Positions 1-8,812 of a stretch of 64,000 nt of DNA are shown one piece after another. The stretch lies in the NCBI GenBank assembly GCA_022769825.1, contig JALEJI010000039.1, forward strand, positions 1 through 64,000, in the 5' to 3' direction. The notes under the pieces are model-generated. The model had not been told where the DNA came from and did not search any database. It saw only the letters and a program-made list of their open reading frames with translations. The stretch is from Prevotella sp. (GTDB lineage: Bacteria > Bacteroidota > Bacteroidia > Bacteroidales > Bacteroidaceae). The position numbers were made by a program, and so were the translations under genes. Within the stretch, counting starts at the first letter, position 1. Every line of letters starts with the position of its first letter.

Positions 1-34
1 ACGCACGTTCGTGAGGTCCTTAAGGTTCGGCTGA

Positions 35-1576
35 CTACCTCTCCGCCCAATCGCCACGGTCGAGGTTGCGGTAGCCTATGGCCTCGGCGAGGTGGTGTGG
101 CTGCACTCTGTCGCTGGCGTCGAGGTCGGCGATGGTGCGCGCCACCTTCAGTATGCGACTGTAGGCGCGTGCCGACAGTGAGAAGCGCTCCATCGCCATG
201 CGTAGGAGGTCCATGCCGGCATTGTCGAGTTCGGCGTATTGGTGAATCATGCGCTCGGTCATCTGCGCATTGCAGTGTACGCCCTTGAAGTCTTTGTAGC
301 GGGCGGTCTGTATGTCGCGTGCCTTGATGACGCGCTCACGGATGGCGGCACTCGGCTCGCCGGGCTGCGCTTTCGAGATGTCCTTGAACGGCACGGGCGT
401 TATCTCGCACTGGATGTCGATGCGATCCATCAACGGCCCGGAAATCTTGTTGAGATAGCGCTGTATCTGCCCCGGCGTGCAAACACAATGGTGGGTCGGG
501 TCTCCGTAATAACCACAAGGGCAAGGGTTCATGGATGCCACGAACATGAACGAGGCGGGATAGGTGACTGAGTATTTGGCGCGGCTTATGGTAATCTGCC
601 TGTCCTCAAGCGGCTGTCGCAACACTTCCAAGGTGTGCTTGTTAAACTCCGGCAGCTCATCGCAAAACAGCACTCCATTATGTGAAAGGCTTATCTCGCC
701 CGGCATTGGGTTCATGCCCCCTCCCACAAGGGCCACTTCCGAAATGGTGTGATGCGGCGCGCGGAAAGGCCGCTGGGATATGAGCGCGGAGCCTTGCTTC
801 AGCGTGCCGGCAACCGAGTGGATTTGCGTGGTCTCGAGGCTCTCGCGCAACGTGAGAGGCGGCAGGATGGACGGGAGGCGCTTGGCCATCATGCTCTTGC
901 CGGAGCCTGGCGGGCCTATCATTATGACATTGTGGCCACCGGCGGCCGCCACTTCCAAGGCGCGCTTCACCGTTTCCTGGCCACGGACATCGGAGAAGTC
1001 GAGGTCGAAATCGTATTGCTGCTTGTAGAACTCATCGCGCGTGTCAACCACGCAAGGCTGATACTCTCGCTGGCGCGACAACAAGGCTATGACATCTGCC
1101 AGTGAATCCATGCCGTAGACGTCGATGTTGTTGACGATGGCGGCCTCACGCTCGTTGTGCTTAGGCACTATCAACCCTTTGAAATGCTCGGCGCGCGCCT
1201 TGATGGCTATCGGCAAGACGCCTTTCGCGGGCTGCAGCTTGCCGTCGAGACCAAGCTCGCCAATCATCATGTACTCTCCCAGCGTGTCGGCGGGAATCTG
1301 CCCATCGGCGGCAAGGATGGCTATGGCAAGCGGCAGGTCGAAGCCGCTGCCTTCCTTCTTGAGGTCGGCAGGTGCCATGTTCACGGTGATGTCGGCCCTG
1401 GGAAACTTCATGCCGTTATATTGCATGGCGGCGGCGATGCGGTCGCGCCCCTCCCTGACGGCGACATCGCCAAGGCCCGTGAGATGATACATCACTCCCT
1501 TTATCAAGCTGACCTCTACGGTCACGGTGGTGACCTGGAGGCCATTGACGGCGGCGGAATAGGTTTTTACAAGCAT
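35..1576 (-). CDS. YifB family Mg chelatase-like AAA ATPase (ComM-like)
   Basis: 513 residues, the usual length of the YifB/ComM family. The N-terminal half (about 1-175) is the Lon-protease-like ChlI domain. The AAA+ module follows, with Walker A GPPGSGKS at 221-228 and Walker B VLFCDE at 302-307, then a Cys-rich loop (NPCPCGYYGD) and the C-terminal Mg-chelatase lid. In Haemophilus and Vibrio, ComM is a hexameric helicase promoting branch migration during natural transformation; in other bacteria the role is less clear. It lies 38 bases downstream of the lipoprotein gene at 1615-2598 on the same strand, so the two may be co-transcribed. The family call is firm; a competence role in this organism is inference. 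Confidence 0.93.
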   Translation of the reverse strand: MLVKTYSAAVNGLQVTTVTVEVSLIKGVMYHLTGLGDVAVREGRDRIAAAMQYNGMKFPRADITVNMAPADLKKEGSGFDLPLAIAILAADGQIPADTLGEYMMIGELGLDGKLQPAKGVLPIAIKARAEHFKGLIVPKHNEREAAIVNNIDVYGMDSLADVIALLSRQREYQPCVVDTRDEFYKQQYDFDLDFSDVRGQETVKRALEVAAAGGHNVIMIGPPGSGKSMMAKRLPSILPPLTLRESLETTQIHSVAGTLKQGSALISQRPFRAPHHTISEVALVGGGMNPMPGEISLSHNGVLFCDELPEFNKHTLEVLRQPLEDRQITISRAKYSVTYPASFMFVASMNPCPCGYYGDPTHHCVCTPGQIQRYLNKISGPLMDRIDIQCEITPVPFKDISKAQPGEPSAAIRERVIKARDIQTARYKDFKGVHCNAQMTERMIHQYAELDNAGMDLLRMAMERFSLSARAYSRILKVARTIADLDASDRVQPHHLAEAIGYRNLDRGDWAER

Positions 1577-1614
1577 AGGCAGATAAATAAAGGTAATAAG
1601 GTGCGGGGGACTGG

Positions 1615-2598
1615 TTACTTCCCTAATTGAAGGTCCAAGTTGGATGGGGAGAGGTTAACGCCTTTTATTATTCCATCCTTGACGAGCAAGAGGTCGCATG
1701 CCGACTGTAGCCCCAGCTGCTTTAGCACCGGCGTGTCGAACATGTCGCCCGTGCAGACCACCGGGAACGTCACCTCATTGCTTTTGATGTAGCTTCGGCA
1801 ATCGAATTTGCTTGGGTCCACGTTGATGGCGAGAACCTTGAGCTTCGTGGTCTGGCAGAGCTCCTGGAGATGCCGCATCATGTCGCTGCTGTCATAGCTC
1901 CACGTGGCCCACACGAGAATGACAGCCGTGCCCACCGACAAGTCGGACGACGATACCGCGCTACCGTTGATGTCGTATGTGGTGAAAGCTGGCAACCTGT
2001 TGCCCACGCTGGTGGCCTTGAGCTTCTCCACGCTCTGCGCCAACAGTTTCAGGCTGGCATTGTCGGGCAGTTTCTTCTGCAACGCCTTGATGGCCTTGCT
2101 TGCGGCGGCATAGTCGGGAGTGGACGTAGCGATAAAGTATTTCCGCAACAGCCAGATGGCCACGGGAGAATCGGCATGGTCGTTGATGAACACCTCGACA
2201 TAACGCTTAATCTCCGGAGGCGAGGCCGTGGCAATATGCTCACGGAAAGATGTCATCAACTCGTTGTCCTTCGTGCCTTTTATCTTCAACATCTTCAAGT
2301 GGGAGGCGTCGCCGTCCACCTTGACCTTCTTGCCAGGCTCGGCGAACACCGGCGTCTCAGAGAAATTGGGGAAGACGATGGTCAGCGTCGATGGCGAGGA
2401 GCACGGTATCTCATAGGAGAAGCGTCCACCTTGAACCTTTATGGTGTCTATGCCATCGACACATTGGTCATTGCTGTAGACATAAAACTCACCCTGGTTC
2501 ATCTGCAAGAGGCGCCCTTCAATCTTGAAGTGCTTGCTGTCCTCACCACACGAGACGAGGACGAGAAGAGCGAAAAGGAGAAATAAGTTGCGTGGCAT
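1615..2598 (-). CDS. DUF4369 / thioredoxin-like lipoprotein lacking the CxxC motif
   Basis: The reading frame is open upstream to 2652, but the ATG at 2598 gives a clean lipoprotein signal (MPRNLFLLFALLVLVSC, lipobox Cys17) and lies after the upstream gene's terminator, so I take that start (327 residues). Residues about 25-115 resemble DUF4369, 120-195 are helical, and 198-327 form a thioredoxin/TlpA-like domain. Where TlpA proteins have WCxxC, this protein reads ATWSYDSSD (231-239), so both active cysteines are missing. It is probably an envelope lipoprotein with a non-redox fold, as in many Bacteroidales DUF4369 proteins. Substrate unknown. Confidence 0.8.
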   Translation of the reverse strand: MPRNLFLLFALLVLVSCGEDSKHFKIEGRLLQMNQGEFYVYSNDQCVDGIDTIKVQGGRFSYEIPCSSPSTLTIVFPNFSETPVFAEPGKKVKVDGDASHLKMLKIKGTKDNELMTSFREHIATASPPEIKRYVEVFINDHADSPVAIWLLRKYFIATSTPDYAAASKAIKALQKKLPDNASLKLLAQSVEKLKATSVGNRLPAFTTYDINGSAVSSSDLSVGTAVILVWATWSYDSSDMMRHLQELCQTTKLKVLAINVDPSKFDCRSYIKSNEVTFPVVCTGDMFDTPVLKQLGLQSACDLLLVKDGIIKGVNLSPSNLDLQLGK

Positions 2599-2617
2599 TA
2601 CTATCAAAAAAAGAAAA

Positions 2618-2649
2618 AGCCATAGAGCCAAATCGCTGGCTCCATGGCT
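2618..2649 (-). terminator. Rho-independent terminator of the TPR lipoprotein gene
   Basis: A 13-base stem (2618-2630 with 2637-2649, one mismatch, 6-base loop) is followed on the minus strand by TTTTTCTTTTTTT. It sits 31 bases past the stop of the 2681-4354 gene and before the start at 2598. Confidence 0.85.
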
Positions 2650-2680
2650 CATTATTGAAATCTGATGTGATTTTCCCGAA

Positions 2681-4354
2681 TTACTTCAAGTTGGCAAGCT
2701 CAAGATCCTTTGAGGCGTAAGCCGCAAGCGTCTTGTCGAGCTTCTTTGCCTTGTCGAGGGCTGCCTTGGCTGCAGAAGTGTTGCCCATGCGGTTGTTGAC
2801 GATAGCCTTCAGATACTCTGTCATGCCGTCGGCGTTCTTCACGTTGTTGAGCGTTGAGAGAGCTGTGGCGTAGTCCTTTGTGAGGAGCTGTGCGAGAGCG
2901 GCGCTGTTGGTAGCTGAGCTGCCAAAGTTCTTCACGGCCTGTGCGTAGTCGCCCTTGGCGATGTTAAGGTTGCCGAGCACCTCGCTCAGTCCGTTGGCGT
3001 CGTTGGCCTTAGCGATATAGCTCTCAGCCTCGCTTGTGTTGCCGTTCTTCAAGGCGATGAGGGCGAGGTTGGCGTAAGCCTCAGGAGCGTTGCCCTTGGT
3101 CTGTGCCTCGGCGATATACTGCTTGGCGGCGTTCATGTCGCCACGGTTGAAGGCAAGGGCGGCGAGGTTGTTGAGTGAACGATAGTCGGTGTTGTTCAGC
3201 TCAGAAGCCTTCTGGTAAATCTCAGCCTTCTTGGAGGCGTCGTTTGTCAGGCTTGCGGCATAGAGAAGCTCGTCCTCGCTCAGCTTTGAAGGATCGGCGG
3301 CATACTGCTCGTTGATCTCGTCGTCGCTGCGGCCCACGGTCTGATAGTTGATGATGAGGCGGCTGCGGCGAAGCTCTGGCAGGATGCCAGTGGCGAGCTC
3401 ACGGAAGCCCTCGCTCATGTTCTTGATCTGGCTCTCACGCTCGGCTGGGTCCTTGTACATCTCAAGCACTCGAAGGATGACGTCCTTATCCTGCAAGTTG
3501 CTGGCTGCCACAAGCTCCTTGAAGCCTTCCCAGTCTTGTGCGGTGTAGTGCGCGTCAACGTCGGTGCCACCGAGCTTGGCGGCCTTGAGCTGCTTGTTGA
3601 CATATTTTGTCGAGACCTTCTCACGGTTCTTTGACAGCTTGTCGTTGAAAGCGAAGCCACCATCAGGAGAAGCGTAAGCTGCAACCTCCACGTTCTTCAT
3701 GTTCAAGCCCTTGCGGTCCGCGTTGATAGACTTGAGCATCTTGACAAACTCCTTCACGGAATTGTTCTTCAGCTCGCTCTTGCGGAGGTTGGCCTGGTTG
3801 ATGAGGAACTTCACGTTGGCCTGGACCTTCTGGTCCTTGATGCGCTGGAAGCTGTCTGGTGCTATGCAAGCGCCAGCGTTGTCCATGGTCTTCTTGTAAA
3901 GCTCAGCCGTGGCGATAACGCCATTGGCGACCTTCACTGCAGGCACTTTGTAGACCTTGTTGCCCTTGCGAGCGTCGAAAGTGAGATACATCTCGCTCTG
4001 CGCCATGTCGGCATTGTAAGGGAAGGCTGTCTTCATGGTGTACTTGCCACCCATCTTATAAGAGATGGTCTGGTTGTTGCCCTGCACCTTCTCGCCCTGG
4101 AACGTGGCACCGTTGCCCTTGGTAACGAGACCGTTGCCATAGCGAAGCTCCGGAGTGACTGTCACAACAGCCTTCTTCTTCATATATTTCACCGGGAACG
4201 TGCCGTCAATAGTAGCTGGCACCTTGCCACCGATAGCCTCAAGAGGATTAGGATCTACCGAGAAATTGTCGGCAGAGAGTGGTCCCATCTTTGAGCATGA
4301 GGCCAACAAAAGCATAGAACATGCTGATAAAGAAAAAATCAGATGGTTACGCAT
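2681..4354 (-). CDS. TPR-repeat lipoprotein with an OmpA-like segment
   Basis: 557 residues. A lipoprotein signal (lipobox LLLASC, Cys20) places it in the outer membrane or periplasm. Residues about 30-200 form a beta-rich N-terminal domain. Around 222-258 there is a segment of the form YASPDG...N..LS..R...V..Y, resembling half of an OmpA-C fold. The C-terminal 200 residues are tetratricopeptide-like helices rich in Ala and Asn. Such proteins are common in Bacteroidales and may scaffold envelope complexes; no specific function can be assigned. It begins 29 bases after tRNA-Leu with no visible promoter or terminator between them. A strong terminator follows at 2618-2649. Confidence 0.82.
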   Translation of the reverse strand: MRNHLIFSLSACSMLLLASCSKMGPLSADNFSVDPNPLEAIGGKVPATIDGTFPVKYMKKKAVVTVTPELRYGNGLVTKGNGATFQGEKVQGNNQTISYKMGGKYTMKTAFPYNADMAQSEMYLTFDARKGNKVYKVPAVKVANGVIATAELYKKTMDNAGACIAPDSFQRIKDQKVQANVKFLINQANLRKSELKNNSVKEFVKMLKSINADRKGLNMKNVEVAAYASPDGGFAFNDKLSKNREKVSTKYVNKQLKAAKLGGTDVDAHYTAQDWEGFKELVAASNLQDKDVILRVLEMYKDPAERESQIKNMSEGFRELATGILPELRRSRLIINYQTVGRSDDEINEQYAADPSKLSEDELLYAASLTNDASKKAEIYQKASELNNTDYRSLNNLAALAFNRGDMNAAKQYIAEAQTKGNAPEAYANLALIALKNGNTSEAESYIAKANDANGLSEVLGNLNIAKGDYAQAVKNFGSSATNSAALAQLLTKDYATALSTLNNVKNADGMTEYLKAIVNNRMGNTSAAKAALDKAKKLDKTLAAYASKDLELANLK

Positions 4355-4383
4355 AATAAAAAAGTGTTATTAATAAGGTTTTG

Positions 4384-4468
4384 TGCCGCGAGCGGGACTC
4401 GAACCCGCACAGCCATTACTGGCCAAGGGATTTTAAGTCCCTCGTGTCTACCATTCCACCATCACGGC
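4384..4468 (-). tRNA. tRNA-Leu (TAA)
   Basis: A complete cloverleaf of 85 nt with the long variable arm of class II tRNAs. Acceptor GCCGTGA pairs with TCGCGGC (one G-T pair), discriminator A, no encoded CCA. The anticodon loop holds TAA. A Bacteroidetes promoter lies directly upstream (TACCTTTGC at 4493-4501). Confidence 0.97.
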
Positions 4469-4492
4469 AGGACATGCTGCCCATATTTTTAT

Positions 4493-4524
4493 GCAAAGGT
4501 AGCTTTTTTATATTAACAAACAAA
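4493..4524 (-). promoter_or_regulatory. Promoter of tRNA-Leu
   Basis: The -7 element TACCTTTGC occupies 4493-4501 on the minus strand and a -33 TTTG occupies 4521-4524, with a 19-base spacer. This matches the Bacteroidetes consensus TTTG-N19/20-TAnnTTTG. Confidence 0.85.
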
Positions 4525-4601
4525 CCTTTGCTTTGATATTTTGCACAATTTAAGATTATCGTTATAAAAAACTGAAGTATTCGGCTGAAAAGATGCCGTG
4601 G

Positions 4602-4665
4602 AGCCATTCGGGGTGAGGACGCATTGACATATCCGATGCGTTGGGCCGTCCCTACCCGCCACTGC
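4602..4665 (-). repeat. Degenerate inverted REP half-element
   Basis: Contains GCCATTCGGG near its left end and GGGCCGTCCCTACCCGCC-ACTGC at its right, a decayed match to the inverted REP units at 29920-29966 and 30467-30508. It stops 25 bases before copy A of the 385-bp element. Confidence 0.55.
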
Positions 4666-4690
4666 AAAGCGCACCAATTTATTCGGATAA

Positions 4691-5072
4691 TAATATTTTA
4701 CAAATGGTCGTCTGAGAATCGTTTTTTTCAACCAAGGTATCGCTTGCTTGGAAATGGCGCAATTATGAGCTGTTTTGGCAAAATATTGATTATCAAGCGA
4801 TTGCAATTTTGACGGTTTTTCAACATCGCAAATTGACTGAAATGGCGTTGCCGTTACAGTGCAATCGCATCGCCGTTACGGTGCAATCGCGATGCCGTTA
4901 CGGTGTAATCGCGATGCCGTTACGGTGCAATCGCAACGCCATTACACCGTAATCGCAAAAATTTTGGGCAAAAATCCAGCCGGCGGTGTTGTCGAAGGGC
5001 AGAAGGCTACCCTTTTCCTGCTCTATTTGCCACTGTTTCCAAGTGTTAAATTTTGGCAATAATATTTTACAA
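4691..5072 (+). repeat. Dispersed ~385-bp element, copy A
   Basis: One of three related intergenic copies (others at 29423-29810 and 57608-57991). It begins with TAATATTTTACAAATGGTCG and ends with GCAATAATATTTTACA, so both ends carry AATATTTTACA. Inside, 4850-4956 is an exact 22-bp-period array of five units, four in the form GCCGTTACGGTGCAATCGC and the fifth with its core inverted (ATTACACCGTAAT). A conserved right-hand segment reads GAAGGCTACCCTTTT...CAAGTGTTAAATTTTGGC. No convincing protein is encoded. It fills most of the 746-base gap between tRNA-Leu and the helicase gene. Confidence 0.85.
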
Positions 5073-5199
5073 TTTTCCATCCTTTAACGTGGGTGCCAAG
5101 CACAACTGCACGTTCAACGTTGTGCGAATTGCCATGGGCCGTCCGCCATTGTTGTGCAATAATTACCGCTAAACATTGGCGCTGGTCAAGAATAATGGT

Positions 5200-5208
5200 T
5201 AACTTTGC
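5200..5208 (+). promoter_or_regulatory. Promoter -7 element of the helicase gene
   Basis: TAACTTTGC ends six bases before the ATG at 5215, so the transcript is predicted to be leaderless or nearly so. A convincing -33 TTTG is not visible. Confidence 0.6.
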
Positions 5209-5214
5209 ATCTGT

Positions 5215-7140
5215 ATGAGCAATTCAGCAATTCAGTCATTACAGCAGCAGCGTCTGCTCCTTCAGTTGGAGTATCAAACGGAGAAGGAGGCGTTTCGCAA
5301 GCAGACCGAGGCCATAGGCCTGGGCAGGAAGGTGAAACGTGGCGACGCGTGGTACCCTGTCGGCGTGGGGCAAGCCCACTACAACTCGCTCAACCAGATG
5401 ACCGTAGAAGTGACACGCACACAGGACACCGACGTGGAGCACAACTTCGAGTACGGCAAGCCCGTGATGTTTTTCTCGTTCGCGGAATCGGGCGGCAAGA
5501 AGGGCGATACTGCCATACGCTATTTTTCCTTCACGGGCACGGTGTCGTTTGTTGACGGCGACCGCATGGTAGTGGTGGTGCCGGAAGGCCACGCGCTCGA
5601 CCTGCAAGCCACCGACAAGCCCATCGGCGTGCAACTATCGTTCGACGAGACAAGCTACCGCGTGATGTTCGACGCGCTGGATCGCGTGGTCAACGCCAAG
5701 GGCAACAGGCTGGCACACATGCGCGACCTTTTCTATTCGAAAGCACCCGTGGAGAGGTTCTCGTTTGACCCCATGTCTTTCCCATGGCTGAACAAGGCAC
5801 AAGAACACGCCGTCAACGAAGTGCTATGGGCAAAGGACGTGGCCATCGTGCATGGCCCTCCGGGGACAGGCAAGACGACGACACTCGTGGAAGCCATCAA
5901 CGAGACCTTGATGCGCGAGAGCCAAGTGCTGGTTTGCGCGCAAAGCAACATGGCAGTAGACTGGATTTGCGAGAGACTCGTTGACCGCGGGATAAACGTG
6001 TTGCGCATAGGCAACCCCACACGCGTCAACGACAAGATGCTCGGCTTCACATACGAGAGGCGATTTGAGGCGCATCCCGACTACCCGCAACTGTGGGCAA
6101 TACGCAAGGCGATAAGGGAACTGAGAAGGAAGAAGAAAGGACGCGACGACAACTTCCACCAGAAGCTGGAACGACTGAAGTCGCGCGCCACAGAACTGGA
6201 GATTCGCATAAACGCCAGTCTCTTCGGCGAGGCCCGCGTGATAGCCTCAACCCTGGTGGGCTCGGCCAACCGCCTGCTCGACGGCATGAAATTCGGCACG
6301 CTCTTCATCGACGAGGCCGCGCAAGCCCTGGAAGCCGCATGCTGGATACCAATGCGAAGGGTGAGCCGCGTGGTGCTCGCCGGCGACCACTGCCAGTTGC
6401 CGCCCACGGTGAAAAGCATGGCGGCGCTGAAAGGCGGATTGGGGAAGACACTCATGGAACGGATTGTGGAGAACAAGCCGGAATGCGTGACCCTGCTCAA
6501 CGTGCAGTATCGCATGAACGACGAGATAATGAGATTCTCGTCAGACTGGTTCTACAACGGCAAGGTGACCACCGCGCAAGAGATAACGCGGCGCAAGAGC
6601 ATCCTCAACTTCGACAGGCCCATACTCTGGCTCGACACGGGGCAGATAGACTTTGGGGCTGACGAGCCGGGCAGCAAGGAACAGTTCGTCGGTGAGAACT
6701 TCGGACGCATAAACAAAGGCGAGGCCACGCTGACCCTCGACAGCCTGCAAGCCTACTTCACGAAGATAGGCAAGCAGCGCATACTCGACGAGCAGATAGA
6801 CGTGGGCGTGATATCACCGTATCGGGCGCAAGTGCAATACCTGAGACGACTGATCATGAAACGCGAGTTTTTCAAGCCCTATCGCAGGCTGATAACGGTG
6901 AACACCGTTGACGGCTTCCAAGGGCAGGAACGAGACATCATACTAATATCCATGGTGCGCGCCAACGAGAACGGGGAGATAGGTTTCTTGAGAGACCTAA
7001 GACGAATGAACGTCGCCATGACGCGAGCGAGGATGAAACTCATCATCCTCGGCGACGTGGCGACGTTGACACGGCATCCGTTTTACAAGAAGCTGTGGGA
7101 ATACGTTGAGAAGCTCAACGGCTCTACTGTTGAGCCTTGA
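5215..7140 (+). CDS. Superfamily 1 DNA/RNA helicase (Upf1/IGHMBP2-like)
   Basis: 641 residues. An N-terminal beta-rich domain (about 35-175) precedes two RecA-like domains. Visible motifs: Walker A GPPGTGKTT (214-222), Walker B FIDEAAQ (364-370), motif III GDHCQLPPT, motif IV QYRM, motif V GFQGQERD and motif VI NVAMTRAR. This set and the domain order match the IGHMBP2/Upf1 branch (5'-3' helicases), frequent in Bacteroidetes. The gene has its own promoter at 5200 and stands alone. Its last 17 bases overlap the 3' end of the convergent murQ gene. Confidence 0.93.
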   Translation: MSNSAIQSLQQQRLLLQLEYQTEKEAFRKQTEAIGLGRKVKRGDAWYPVGVGQAHYNSLNQMTVEVTRTQDTDVEHNFEYGKPVMFFSFAESGGKKGDTAIRYFSFTGTVSFVDGDRMVVVVPEGHALDLQATDKPIGVQLSFDETSYRVMFDALDRVVNAKGNRLAHMRDLFYSKAPVERFSFDPMSFPWLNKAQEHAVNEVLWAKDVAIVHGPPGTGKTTTLVEAINETLMRESQVLVCAQSNMAVDWICERLVDRGINVLRIGNPTRVNDKMLGFTYERRFEAHPDYPQLWAIRKAIRELRRKKKGRDDNFHQKLERLKSRATELEIRINASLFGEARVIASTLVGSANRLLDGMKFGTLFIDEAAQALEAACWIPMRRVSRVVLAGDHCQLPPTVKSMAALKGGLGKTLMERIVENKPECVTLLNVQYRMNDEIMRFSSDWFYNGKVTTAQEITRRKSILNFDRPILWLDTGQIDFGADEPGSKEQFVGENFGRINKGEATLTLDSLQAYFTKIGKQRILDEQIDVGVISPYRAQVQYLRRLIMKREFFKPYRRLITVNTVDGFQGQERDIILISMVRANENGEIGFLRDLRRMNVAMTRARMKLIILGDVATLTRHPFYKKLWEYVEKLNGSTVEP

Positions 7141-7945
7141 AAGCGTCGACGGCTTTCTTCACCGAGCCATACTTCAACAGCAGGGCGTTGGCCTCATCGT
7201 ATGGCAACTGGGTATAGTCCATCACCATTCGCGTGCCGCGGTCAACGAGCTTCTTGTTGGTGAGCTGCATGTTGACCATGCGGTTGCCCTTGACACGGCC
7301 AAGCTGTATCATGACGGAGGTGGAAATCATGTTGAGAATCATCTTCTGGCCCGTGCCCGACTTCATGCGCGAGGAGCCGGTGACAAACTCAGGACCCACG
7401 ACCATCTCGATGGGATACTCGCAAGCCTCGGCCATGGGCGTGCCGGGATTGGAGGTGATGCAGCCCGTGAGACAACCATGCGCACGCGCCTCTTTCAACG
7501 CGCCGATGACATAAGGCGTGGTGCCCGAGGCGGCAATGCCCACGACGGTATCGTCGGGGCCTATGCCATGCTGCTCCAGCTCTTGCCATCCATGCTGTGG
7601 GTCGTCCTCAGCCTTCTCCACGGCATTGCGCAAGGCAATGTCGCCACCGGCAATGAGTCCGTAGAACATCGTGGGAGGCACGCCGAACGTGGGAGGCAAC
7701 TCCGAGGCGTCGAGCACGCCAAGACGGCCACTCGTGCCCGCGCCCATGTAGAACACCCTGCCCCCTCGCTTCATGCGAGGCACGATGCGCTCGACAAGGG
7801 CCTCTATCTGAGGTATGGCCTTCTCTACGACAAGAGCCACCTTCTGGTCTTCATGGTTGATGTCGGTCAACAGCTCATGAACGCTTTTTTTCTCAAGGCT
7901 GTCGTACAGTGACGGCTGCTCGGTAATCTTCGTGAATTTTTCCAT
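7124..7945 (-). CDS. murQ: N-acetylmuramic acid 6-phosphate etherase
   Basis: 273 residues with a SIS domain. It shows GAGTSGRLG (68-76) and DASELPPTFG (79-88); Glu82 and Glu113 correspond to the catalytic glutamates known from E. coli MurQ (83 and 114). The enzyme cleaves the lactyl ether of MurNAc-6-phosphate to give GlcNAc-6-phosphate and D-lactate in the cytoplasm. It is the last gene of a run that includes the kinase, permease and exo-muramidase needed to make its substrate, 9 bases after the kinase. Slightly short compared with E. coli (298) but all motifs are intact. Confidence 0.96.
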   Translation of the reverse strand: MEKFTKITEQPSLYDSLEKKSVHELLTDINHEDQKVALVVEKAIPQIEALVERIVPRMKRGGRVFYMGAGTSGRLGVLDASELPPTFGVPPTMFYGLIAGGDIALRNAVEKAEDDPQHGWQELEQHGIGPDDTVVGIAASGTTPYVIGALKEARAHGCLTGCITSNPGTPMAEACEYPIEMVVGPEFVTGSSRMKSGTGQKMILNMISTSVMIQLGRVKGNRMVNMQLTNKKLVDRGTRMVMDYTQLPYDEANALLLKYGSVKKAVDAFKAQQ

Positions 7946-7954
7946 TTCCTATCC

Positions 7955-8797
7955 TTATTTCTCTACGTGATATTCTACCATGGCCTCCATCGGGGCCTGG
8001 ATAATCCTGCCAAGGTGCATGCCTTCTTCCTCAAGGGCCTCCAAGAGAGGCTTCTTGTATATCTTGGCGATGCTGCCGTTGAAGCCTATCGGCAAGGTTT
8101 GCCAGCCATCATATTGCATGACGTTGCGACGGAGGAACGAGCGGAAGCTCTCTTTCACCAGGTTGTATATCTTCGGCTCGTCGATATTCTCCTCAAGGAA
8201 CGGTACAAACGAGGCGAGGAAGGTGTTTGGCTTCGGCTGACGATAGACGCGGTCTATTATCTCGGCAGAGGTGAGCTTGTATTTCTCGAAGAAACGCTTG
8301 GTGATGGCCTCCGGCATCTGGTTTTTCAGCACATCCCCCACGAGGAGCTTGCCGAGCACCGCTCCGCTGCCCTCGTCGCCAAGGATGAAGCCTAAGGGCG
8401 ACACGTTCTTCACGAGGTTCTTGCCATCGTAAGAGCAGGAGTTGCTGCCCGTGCCGAGGATGCAGGCGATGCCTGGCTTGTGGCCACAGATGCCGCGCGC
8501 GGCGCCGAGCATGTCGCTCGCCACCTCGCACTCGCCGTTGATGGTGAGGTTGGCACGAAGGGCACGCTCCACGATGGGCTGCTTCTCCTTGGTGCAACCA
8601 GCGCCATAGAAGTGTACCTCGTCGAGCACGGTGCCAGGAAGCTCAGGTACGAGATGCGTCTTTATCTCCTCGGTGATGGCCTCTTCCGACATCTGGAAGG
8701 GGTTCATGCCACTTGTGCGAAGCCGTTTCACGAGCTTGCCGTTTTCCACTAAGCCCCAGTCTGTCTTGGTGGAGCCACTGTCTGCTAAAAGTATCAT
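7955..8797 (-). CDS. BadF/BadG-type sugar kinase, probable MurNAc/GlcNAc kinase (MurK-like)
   Basis: 280 residues of the ASKHA fold: phosphate-1 motif ADSGSTKTDW (5-14), GTGSNS (115-120) and LGDEGSG (139-145). This family includes N-acetylglucosamine kinases and MurK, which phosphorylates MurNAc at O6 in organisms without a MurNAc phosphotransferase system. Lying directly upstream of murQ makes MurNAc the most likely substrate, as in the Tannerella murT-murK-murQ cluster. Family firm; the preference of MurNAc over GlcNAc is inferred from context. Confidence 0.85.
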   Translation of the reverse strand: MILLADSGSTKTDWGLVENGKLVKRLRTSGMNPFQMSEEAITEEIKTHLVPELPGTVLDEVHFYGAGCTKEKQPIVERALRANLTINGECEVASDMLGAARGICGHKPGIACILGTGSNSCSYDGKNLVKNVSPLGFILGDEGSGAVLGKLLVGDVLKNQMPEAITKRFFEKYKLTSAEIIDRVYRQPKPNTFLASFVPFLEENIDEPKIYNLVKESFRSFLRRNVMQYDGWQTLPIGFNGSIAKIYKKPLLEALEEEGMHLGRIIQAPMEAMVEYHVEK

Positions 8798-8812
8798 GAT
8801 GAATAAAATGTT

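Noticed and set aside
4850..4956. 22-bp array could be a CRISPR
   Set aside because: Units are contiguous with no unique spacers, the last unit is inverted, the count is always five, and there are no cas genes.
4859..5062. 67-codon open frame across the 22-bp array
   Set aside because: Its sequence is dictated by the repeat; the other two copies do not keep the same frame open, and there is no promoter or start context.
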